In this document: piece by piece, positions 1-5,320 of the stretch
Numbering within the stretch: the stretch's first letter is position 1
Layout: every line of letters starts with the position of its first letter
Assembly: GCA_947177495.1 (NCBI GenBank)
Contig: CAMWUS010000113.1
Span: 1 to 5,320, forward strand
DNA length: 5,320 nucleotides
Direction of reading: 5' to 3'
Origin: an uncultured Clostridia bacterium
Lineage (GTDB): Bacteria; Bacillota; Clostridia; Christensenellales; Borkfalkiaceae
The notes under the pieces: model-generated
The model's database searches: none
The model's input: the letters and a program-made list of their open reading frames with translations, nothing else
Told to the model about the DNA's origin: nothing
Program-made: the position numbers and the translations under genes

Positions 1-522
1 GCGCACAGCATTCCCGAAAAAGAGATAGAGGATGTCGTTCTGCGCGATATTCGCTCGATGCTGAAAGAGGTAAAATTCGACGAGGAAAAGCTGAAAAACG
101 CGTTTTTGCGGGAAAGAGAAAAGGGGGCGGAAAGAAGTAAAGGCGCGGACGAAAGAAGCTTGAAAGCCTATCAAACCCGCCTTACCGAATTGGAAAAACT
201 CATTCAGTCGGCGTTCGAAGAAAAGGTTTTGGGAGGCCTGCCCGCAGACGTGTGCAAAGACTTATGCGAAAAGTATCAAAAAGAAAAAGTTGCCGTTGAG
301 GAAGAAATTGCAAAAATTCAAACCCGACTTGCCGAAACAGGCGAAGGCGAGGAAGACGCAGACGAGTATCTGAAAAGGGTGAAGGCATACGCAAACTGCG
401 AAAAGCTTACGCGGGAAATGTGCCTGCAACTTATCGAGTTTATTACGGTTGGGGAAAAACCCAAAAACGGGACGGCACGGGAAATCAAAATTTATTACCG
501 TTTGCACGGTGAAAATGAGTGA
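1..522 (+). CDS. Large serine recombinase, C-terminal part (5' end outside window)
   Basis: Open from the first base in frame 1 to TGA at 520-522, giving 173 residues of the C-terminus. The visible part starts with 'HSIPEKEIEDVVLRDIR', which resembles the segment just after the zinc ribbon in large serine recombinases (resolvase/invertase superfamily, TnpX/Tn4451-like). A long charged helix follows, about residues 45-115, rich in Lys and Glu and probably the coiled coil. The end, 'LIEFITVGE' then 'REIKIYYRLHG', matches the DUF4368-type C-terminal pattern as I know it. Full family members are roughly 500-600 residues, so the catalytic Ser domain and Zn ribbon should lie left of the window. Such enzymes cut and rejoin attachment sites to integrate and excise mobile elements. 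It reads out toward a collagen-like ORF that begins at the next codon in the same frame. Its A-rich codon use looks different from the topoisomerase genes, consistent with a mobile origin. The family call is solid; the partner element is not visible. Confidence 0.85.
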   Translation, partial: AHSIPEKEIEDVVLRDIRSMLKEVKFDEEKLKNAFLREREKGAERSKGADERSLKAYQTRLTELEKLIQSAFEEKVLGGLPADVCKDLCEKYQKEKVAVEEEIAKIQTRLAETGEGEEDADEYLKRVKAYANCEKLTREMCLQLIEFITVGEKPKNGTAREIKIYYRLHGENE

Positions 523-807
523 TTGTGTTTCCCATTCGGCACATTTCCAACAGGTGTTGCGGGACCTACGGGCGCAACGGGTGCGACGGGCGAAGCGGGA
601 CCTACGGGCGCAACGGGTGCGACGGGCGAAGCGGGACCTACGGGCGCCACGGGTGCCACGGGTGCAACAGGTCCTACCGGACCTTCGGGCTTTACGCCTG
701 CGGCGGCAGTTCCCGACGTAGAGAGTACGCCTACGCCCGAAGAGGTGGGCACCACGCTCAACGCGTTGCTTGCTTCTCTCCGTGCGGCGGGTATTTTGGA
801 AACTTAA
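523..807 (+). CDS. Collagen-like Gly-X-Thr repeat protein, probably 5'-truncated
   Basis: The open frame of 94 codons ends at TAA 805-807. It holds about 16 Gly-X-Y triplets (553-600 nt and onward to about 696), mostly GAT, GPT and GEA, followed by a non-collagenous tail ending 'TTLNALLASLRAAGILET'. I recognise that kind of tail from collagen-like surface, exosporium-like and phage fibre-like proteins of Bacillota, where it probably helps trimerise the fibre. The repeats predict a triple-helical stalk. The only start codon in frame before the repeats is TTG at 523, directly after the recombinase stop, with a weak GGTGA at 509-513. There is no signal peptide and the leader 'LCFPFGTFPTG' is unusual. 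The ORF is therefore either a small TTG-started protein or, more likely, the 3' remnant of a longer collagen-like gene interrupted at its left side. A terminator follows within 30 nt, which fits a true gene 3' end. Expression in the present state is uncertain. Confidence 0.65.
   Translation: MCFPFGTFPTGVAGPTGATGATGEAGPTGATGATGEAGPTGATGATGATGPTGPSGFTPAAAVPDVESTPTPEEVGTTLNALLASLRAAGILET
562..669 (+). repeat. 36-bp tandem repeat coding for Gly-X-Thr collagen triplets
   Basis: Two identical 36-bp units lie at 562-597 and 598-633, each encoding GPTGATGATGEA. A third unit at 634-669 begins the same way but diverges (gcc for gca/gcg, and GAT in place of GEA). The period keeps the reading frame, so loss or gain of units changes stalk length without a frameshift. 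Within each unit there is a shorter 9-bp acg-ggc/ggt rhythm. The antisense strand is also open here and reads Pro/Val/Ala-rich, which is only a by-product of the repeat. Confidence 0.9.
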
Positions 808-834
808 TTTCCGTTTGCGCGAAAAACAGAAAGG

Positions 835-864
835 ACGGGGAACCCCAACGGGTTCTCCGTTTTT
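835..864 (+). terminator. Rho-independent terminator after the collagen-like ORF
   Basis: An 11-bp stem, ACGGGGAACCC (835-845) pairing with GGGTTCTCCGT (850-860) with one G-U pair (839/856), closes a CAAC loop and is followed by a run of T (860-864). It sits 28 nt after the collagen-like stop and before the topoisomerase promoter, so it should insulate the operon from read-through out of the recombinase region. An A-rich stretch at 822-833 lies on the other side, so weak activity on the opposite strand is possible. Confidence 0.85.
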
Positions 865-902
865 CATAGCTTCACAAAAATGTCTATATATGGGAATTTT
901 AG

Positions 903-931
903 TTGCCTTTTGTAACAAAATATGGTATAAT
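903..931 (+). promoter_or_regulatory. Sigma-A type promoter for the parE-parC operon
   Basis: A perfect -10 TATAAT lies at 926-931, preceded by TG at 923-924, which makes an extended -10 (TGnTATAAT). A -35 TTGCCT at 903-908 matches four of six consensus bases. The spacer is 17 bp, the optimum. Transcription should start near 937-939, leaving a leader of about 28 nt before the ATG at 966. The leader is too short for a riboswitch and shows no obvious operator. Confidence 0.85.
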
Positions 932-956
932 TCCAATGAAATACTGTCTGAAATTC

Positions 957-961
957 GAGGA
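957..961 (+). promoter_or_regulatory. Ribosome binding site of parE, decides the 966 start
   Basis: GAGGA at 957-961 lies 4 nt before ATG 966, a slightly short but workable spacing. Earlier in-frame starts (TTG 903, ATG 936) fall inside the promoter or at the predicted transcription start and have no such site, so 966 is preferred. Confidence 0.75.
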
Positions 962-965
962 ACAC

Positions 966-3044
966 ATGAAAGAAAAGCATTACGATGCGGGCGATATTAC
1001 CATATTAGAGGGGCTGGACGCAGTTCGCCTCCGCCCCGGCATGTATATCGGCTCCACGGGTCCCAAAGGATTACACCATATCCTGTGGGAAATCGTAGAC
1101 AACGCAATCGACGAAGCCGCAAACGGCTACGCCGACAAAATCGACGTACGCATTTACAAGGACGGCAGCGTATCGGTAGAGGACAACGGACGTGGCATTC
1201 CCACCGACATTCACCCCAAAACCAAGGTATCGGGGGTACAGGTCGTCTTTACGCAGCTGCACGCGGGCGGCAAGTTCGACGAACACAACTATTCCTTTTC
1301 GGGCGGATTGCACGGCGTAGGTGCGTCCGTTACCAACGCGCTTTCTAAATGGCTGAAAGTCCGCGTCTATAAAAAGGGTAAGACTTGGGAAATGGAATTC
1401 CATTCCTATTTCGATGAGAAAAAGAACAAGTACGAGTCGGGCGTGCCCGTTGCCCCGCTTGCCGAAACCAAGGAAAAGACGGACAAGCACGGCACTTTCG
1501 TGCACTTCATGCCCGACGCTACGGTGTTCTCCACGACGGAATATTCGCTGAACACCATTTCGCACCATCTCAACGAGCTGGCGTTTTTGAACAGGGGGCT
1601 TACCATAACTCTCACGGACGAGCGCATTACCGCGAACGAGTTCGTAGACGAGGAGAACGACGACGAAGTTCAACAGCTCAACTTAATGGGTGCGACCGAG
1701 CCGTATTCCGTCACCTACCATTACGAGGGCGGCATTTCCGACTTCGCGCGCTATTTAAACGAGGGCAAGAATACGCTCTATTCCAGCCCGCTCTATTACC
1801 GTACGGAAAAGGACGGCATTCTTGTAGAGTTTGCCATTCAGCACACGGGCGAGTATTCGGAAAATCTCTTTTCCTTCGTCAACAACATTCCCACGCCCGA
1901 GGGCGGCTTCCACGAAATGGGCTTCCGCGGGGGATTGACGCGTATGCTCAACGACTACGCGCGGGAAAACAAACTCATCAAAGACAAAGACGCCAACTTC
2001 TTGGGCGACGACTTCCGCGAAGGGCTTACCGCCGTACTTTCCATCAAAATGAAGAACGTGCAGTTCGAGGGGCAGACGAAGACCAAACTCGGCAACCCCG
2101 AAGCGCGCACGCCCGTAGAGGGGAGCGTAGTGGAAGGACTTCGCTCGCTCGCGCAGGATCCCAAGAACAAAAAGACGTTCGAAGAAATTATCAAGAAAGC
2201 GCAGGGGGCGGCTCGCGTTAGAATTGCGGCGCGGCAGGCAAAGGAAACGGCGCGTGCAAAGAACAGTATCGATTCGCTTACCCTTGTCGGAAAGCTTGCC
2301 GCTTGTTCGGGGAAGCATCCCGAGCAGAATGAATTGTTCATCGTAGAGGGCGATTCGGCAGGCGGTACCGCAAAGCAGGCGCGCGTAAGGCAGTTCCAAT
2401 CCATTCTGCCCTTGCGCGGAAAACCGCTCAACGTGGAGAAAAAGCGGCTCGACCAAGTGCTTGCCAATGAAGAAATTCGTACGATGATTTCTGCGCTCGG
2501 CGCAGGCATCGGCAACGAGTTCAATCTCGATAAAATCAACTATCACAAGGTCATCATTCTTTCGGATGCCGACCAAGACGGCTTCCATATCCGTTGTATT
2601 CTGCTCACTTTCTTCTTCCGCTATATGCGTCCGCTCGTCAACGCGGGGCACGTGTATATCGGTATGCCGCCTTTATATAAGGTGTATAAGCAAAACGGTA
2701 GCGTAGAGGAATACGCCTACGACGACGCCGAATTGCAACAGAAGATAGAAAAGGTCGGGCGCGGCTATCTCATTCAGCGATACAAGGGCTTGGGCGAGAT
2801 GAGCGCGGAACAGCTTTGGACGACCACCATGGATCCCGCACGCCGCAACCTTACGCAGGTTACCATCGAAGACGCGGTTGCTGCGGAAAACATGATCACC
2901 ACGCTCATGGGCGACAGGGTAGAGGGGCGCAAAGAGTTTTTGAGCCGTAACGCAAATTTCAACAAGACGGACGATTTCATGAACCGCGTAAAATTGAAAA
3001 AAGAGGACAAAGAGGACAAGGAGGACGGCGATGAAGAAGAATGA
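966..3044 (+). CDS. parE: DNA topoisomerase IV subunit B (ParE; GyrB family)
   Basis: A 692-residue ATP-dependent subunit of a type II topoisomerase, acting with the A subunit encoded next to pass one DNA duplex through another, chiefly to unlink daughter chromosomes. The GHKL ATPase domain comes first: catalytic Glu42 and Mg-binding Asn46 in 'WEIVDNAIDE', Asp73 and the glycines of 'VEDNGRGIP' (72-79), and the lid 'GGLHGVGA' (113-120). The transducer carries 'QTKTKLGN' (370-377) with the ATP-contacting Lys. The TOPRIM metal site is Glu461 of 'EGDSAGG' and Asp534/536/538 of 'DADQDG', a variant of the usual DADVDG. 'LPLRGK' (481-486) and 'QRYKGLGEM' (604-612) are intact. Length is normal for short B subunits without the enterobacterial insert. 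The protein ends in an acidic Lys-Glu-Asp tail (678-692). It is the first gene of its operon, 35 nt after the -10. GyrB is the alternative; the choice of ParE rests mainly on the partner lacking a GyrA box and on the C-terminal wording. Confidence 0.8.
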   Translation: MKEKHYDAGDITILEGLDAVRLRPGMYIGSTGPKGLHHILWEIVDNAIDEAANGYADKIDVRIYKDGSVSVEDNGRGIPTDIHPKTKVSGVQVVFTQLHAGGKFDEHNYSFSGGLHGVGASVTNALSKWLKVRVYKKGKTWEMEFHSYFDEKKNKYESGVPVAPLAETKEKTDKHGTFVHFMPDATVFSTTEYSLNTISHHLNELAFLNRGLTITLTDERITANEFVDEENDDEVQQLNLMGATEPYSVTYHYEGGISDFARYLNEGKNTLYSSPLYYRTEKDGILVEFAIQHTGEYSENLFSFVNNIPTPEGGFHEMGFRGGLTRMLNDYARENKLIKDKDANFLGDDFREGLTAVLSIKMKNVQFEGQTKTKLGNPEARTPVEGSVVEGLRSLAQDPKNKKTFEEIIKKAQGAARVRIAARQAKETARAKNSIDSLTLVGKLAACSGKHPEQNELFIVEGDSAGGTAKQARVRQFQSILPLRGKPLNVEKKRLDQVLANEEIRTMISALGAGIGNEFNLDKINYHKVIILSDADQDGFHIRCILLTFFFRYMRPLVNAGHVYIGMPPLYKVYKQNGSVEEYAYDDAELQQKIEKVGRGYLIQRYKGLGEMSAEQLWTTTMDPARRNLTQVTIEDAVAAENMITTLMGDRVEGRKEFLSRNANFNKTDDFMNRVKLKKEDKEDKEDGDEEE
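3003..3029 (+). repeat. 9-bp repeat coding for the acidic tail of ParE
   Basis: Three consecutive units, gaggacaaa (3003-3011), gaggacaag (3012-3020) and gaggacggc (3021-3029), encode Glu-Asp-Lys, Glu-Asp-Lys and Glu-Asp-Gly. The last junction also forms the ribosome binding site of parC. Change in unit number would keep the frame. Confidence 0.8.
3018..3024 (+). promoter_or_regulatory. Strong ribosome binding site of parC inside parE
   Basis: AAGGAGG at 3018-3024, a near-full match to the 16S rRNA tail, lies 6 nt before ATG 3031. It fixes the parC start and lies inside the last parE codons, pointing to coupled, stoichiometric synthesis of the two subunits. Confidence 0.9.
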
Positions 3045-5320
3045 GCAACCGCGGGTTCAGCCGCAAGGAACGCTGTTCGTAACTCCTCTCGAAGAAGTGC
3101 TTCCCTCCTCTATGCTTCCCTATGCGGAGTTCGTTATTTTGGACCGTGCGCTTCCCCGCGTGGAGGACGGACTCAAACCCGTACAGCGCAGAATTTTGTA
3201 CACCATGCACGAAATGGGGCTGTATCCCGATAAGCCGCACAAGAAATCGGCGCGTATCGTCGGTGATTGCATGGGTAAATATCACCCCCACGGCGACAGC
3301 TCGGTATACGACGCCATGGTGCGCATGGCGCAGGACTTCAACATGGGCAGAACGCTCGTCAACGGGCACGGCAACTTTGGCTCGGTAGACGGCGATCCTG
3401 CCGCCGCAATGCGTTATACGGAAGCGCGTTTGGAACCGCTTGCGTTGGAGCTTTTGCGCGACCTCGATAAAAATACCGTTCCCTTCACGCTTAACTTCGA
3501 CGACTCCTTAAAGGAGCCTTCCGTGCTTCCCGGGCGATTCCCCAACCTGCTCGTAAACGGCGCGTCGGGTATCGCGGTAGGGCTTGCCACCAACATTCCG
3601 CCCCACAATTTGGCGGAAGTCATCGACGGCGTTGTGGCGTTTATCGACAACCCCAAAATCCCCCTCAAAGAAATGCTCAAATACATTCCCGCACCCGATT
3701 TTCCCACGGGCGGCTACATTATCGCCAACGAGCTCAATCAGGCGTATCGTACGGGGAAAGGGCGCATTTACATTCGTGCAAAAATCCGCGTGGAAGAGGG
3801 CGAGGGGGACAGAAAGAACATCATCATCACCGAGCTTCCCTATCAGGTCAACAAGGCGAATTTGCTCCGCAAGATCGCAGAGCTTCGCGAGGAGAAAAAG
3901 GAAGAGCTCGCGTGCGTTACCAAGGTAAGCGACGAGAGCGACCGCGTCGGAATGCGCGCCGTCATCGAATTGCGCGGCGACGTCGACGTCAATAAAATTT
4001 TGCGGCTGCTCTATAAATATACCGACTTGGAAGTCACGTTCGGCATGAACATGGTGGCAATCGCAAACGGCAAGCCCATGCTCATGGGGCTGATGGATAT
4101 TATCCGCCATTACACCGAATATCAGCGCGAAGTGGTACTTCGCCGCACGAAGTTCGACTTAAACCAAGCGCGCGAGCGTTGCCATATTTTGGAAGGGCTC
4201 ATCATTGCCGTACGCAATATCGATGAGGTCATTAAAATTATCAAGAAAGCCGAATCGACTGCGGACGCGCGCGACAAACTGCGCAAGCGGTTCGACCTCT
4301 CCGAGAAGCAGGCGCAAGCCATTCTCGATTTGCGTTTGGCTCGCCTTACCAAGCTCGAAGTGTTCAAACTCGAAGAGGAGCTCAAAGCGCTCAAAGCGCT
4401 CATCGAGAAGTTGCAGGCAATCGTCAACAGCAGAGCGCTTTTGAACAACGTCATCAAGGAAGAGCTGCTCGAAATTAAGAAAAAATACAAAACGCCCCGC
4501 AAGTCCAAGTGGGTATTCAGCGCGGACGAGGCGGAAGCGGAGCGCGCGGACGTGCGCGGTCCCGGCGTGCATAGTCTCGTGGGTATCACCGCGGAAGGTA
4601 AGCTCAAATGCGTATCCGAGAAGAACTATAATATGTCGAATACGGACATCAACGAGAAGTCCAAGCTCTCGGCGGTCATGCCCTATTGTATTAAGGTCAA
4701 GTCCGACCAGCCTTTGCTCGTATTTACCGACAAGGGGAACTGCTACCGCTTGTACGCCGAGCAGCTTTCCTGCAAATACGTCGAAAGCGGGTTTAAGCTT
4801 ACCGACCTTTTCGAAGAAACGGAGAAGGGCGAGAAGCCTGTTTCCATTCTGTCTGCGGCGCACGAGACGGGCGATTTGCTCTTCATCACCAAACAAGGCA
4901 TGATCAAAAAGACGGCGCGCAGCGAATATACTTCCGTTGCCAAGCCGAGCTTCCCCGCCATCCGTCTCAACGACGGCGATGCTGTGCTTACCGTGCAGGA
5001 CGACGAGGACGGCGAAGAGGAGACGATTTTCTTCGTTACCAAGGGCGGCATGTGCCTGAATGCCCGCAAGGACGATATTCCCGAGCAGGGAAGAATTGCA
5101 GGCGGCGTAAAGGGTATGAATCTCAAAGACGGGGACGTTGTGATTTTCGCTTCGCAAATCGACGGAGAGGGCGAAATTGTCGTCGGTATCGAGGGCGGGC
5201 GATACAAGCGCGTTATTGCGGCGCAAATCGATTCGCTTCCCCGTTACCGCAAGGGCGTGCAGATTGCGTCGCTCAAATCGGAAAGCGTGATTTTTGCCGA
5301 TTACGTGACTGTTCCCTATA
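3031..5320 (+). CDS. parC: DNA topoisomerase IV subunit A (ParC; GyrA family), 3' end outside window
   Basis: The DNA breakage-reunion subunit, 763 codons visible with no stop. The winged-helix domain contains 'LKPVQRRILY' (48-57), the helix 'GKYHPHGDSSVYD' (82-94) and catalytic Tyr129 in 'MRYTEAR', which forms the covalent 5'-phosphate bond with DNA. 'LPGRFPNLLVNG' and 'GLATNIPPHNL' (166-194) are intact. The tower follows, then the coiled coil and C-gate (about 360-490, with 'RLARLTKLE' at 434-442), then a beta-pinwheel from about 510. At least five blade repeats are visible, such as 'LLFITKQGMIKK' and 'FFVTKGGMCLN'. The first-blade loop, after 'GKLKCVSEKNY' (523-533), has no QRRGGKG-like GyrA box; degenerate echoes are 'GRIAGGVKG' (687-695) and 'RYRKGVQ' (738-744). 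This favours ParC over GyrA. An N-terminal extension of about 20 residues precedes the conserved core. The quinolone positions Ser90 and Asp94 are wild type. Start ATG 3031 overlaps parE by 14 nt and has an ideal ribosome site. GyrA of an unusual clade is the alternative. Confidence 0.8.
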   Translation, partial: MKKNEQPRVQPQGTLFVTPLEEVLPSSMLPYAEFVILDRALPRVEDGLKPVQRRILYTMHEMGLYPDKPHKKSARIVGDCMGKYHPHGDSSVYDAMVRMAQDFNMGRTLVNGHGNFGSVDGDPAAAMRYTEARLEPLALELLRDLDKNTVPFTLNFDDSLKEPSVLPGRFPNLLVNGASGIAVGLATNIPPHNLAEVIDGVVAFIDNPKIPLKEMLKYIPAPDFPTGGYIIANELNQAYRTGKGRIYIRAKIRVEEGEGDRKNIIITELPYQVNKANLLRKIAELREEKKEELACVTKVSDESDRVGMRAVIELRGDVDVNKILRLLYKYTDLEVTFGMNMVAIANGKPMLMGLMDIIRHYTEYQREVVLRRTKFDLNQARERCHILEGLIIAVRNIDEVIKIIKKAESTADARDKLRKRFDLSEKQAQAILDLRLARLTKLEVFKLEEELKALKALIEKLQAIVNSRALLNNVIKEELLEIKKKYKTPRKSKWVFSADEAEAERADVRGPGVHSLVGITAEGKLKCVSEKNYNMSNTDINEKSKLSAVMPYCIKVKSDQPLLVFTDKGNCYRLYAEQLSCKYVESGFKLTDLFEETEKGEKPVSILSAAHETGDLLFITKQGMIKKTARSEYTSVAKPSFPAIRLNDGDAVLTVQDDEDGEEETIFFVTKGGMCLNARKDDIPEQGRIAGGVKGMNLKDGDVVIFASQIDGEGEIVVGIEGGRYKRVIAAQIDSLPRYRKGVQIASLKSESVIFADYVTVPY

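Noticed and set aside
517..530. Recombinase-collagen fusion through a recoded TGA
   Set aside because: The two ORFs share a frame and are separated only by TGA 520-522, but parE also ends at TGA in a normal context, so there is no sign that TGA is read as sense.
534..700. CRISPR-like array
   Set aside because: The repeats are directly tandem without spacers and encode collagen triplets.
449..721. Arg-rich + strand ORFs across the collagen region (also 519-869)
   Set aside because: Frame-shifted readings of the same repeat, with Arg/Leu or Gly/Arg composition and no recognisable domain.
495..761. Antisense ORF rich in Gly-Pro-Val-Ala repeats
   Set aside because: It is the reverse reading of the Gly-X-Thr repeat on the + strand; GC-rich repeats leave several frames open. 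No start context supports it.
903..965. Upstream starts for parE at TTG 903 or ATG 936
   Set aside because: TTG 903 is the first base of the -35 box and ATG 936 lies at about the transcription start; neither has a ribosome site, and the protein homology begins near residue 6 of the 966 start.
1755..2651. Long antisense ORFs within parE and parC (also 4159-5226, 3508-4110)
   Set aside because: Shadows of strongly conserved topoisomerase coding sequence; no domain recognised and no ribosome sites or promoters seen.

Overview
The window looks like a Bacillota chromosome, most likely an uncultured gut-type Clostridia member. Grounds: strong AAGGAGG-type ribosome binding, a DUF4368-type large serine recombinase, a collagen-like Gly-X-Thr protein with a C-terminal tail known from Bacillota surface/spore proteins, and type II topoisomerase subunits whose wording (for example 'LDRALPRVEDGLKPVQRR' in subunit A) resembles Clostridia ParC sequences as I recall them. 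This placement is by eye, not by a search.

Layout, all on the + strand. (1) 1-522: the 3' end of a large serine recombinase gene, entering from the left edge. (2) 523-807: a short collagen-like ORF in the same frame, starting directly after the recombinase stop. It has no ATG and probably lacks its own 5' end. (3) 808-965: an intergenic stretch with a rho-independent terminator (835-864) and then a well-formed extended -10 promoter (903-931). (4) 966-3044: a complete type II topoisomerase B subunit, best called ParE. (5) 3031-5320: the A subunit, best called ParC, overlapping parE by 14 nt and running off the right edge without a stop.

The two topoisomerase genes form a tightly coupled operon for one A2B2 enzyme. 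I favour topoisomerase IV over gyrase because the A-subunit C-terminal pinwheel shows no canonical GyrA box, though assignment by eye is imperfect. No dnaA, dnaN or recF is visible nearby.

The most interesting point is the left end. A serine recombinase reads outward directly into what looks like the 3' part of a collagen-like gene. This is the arrangement expected if a recombinase-bearing element had inserted into that gene, as known for skin-type elements in sporulation genes. The other half of the gene would lie left of the window, so this remains a hypothesis. The rest is ordinary housekeeping sequence with a few points of detail.
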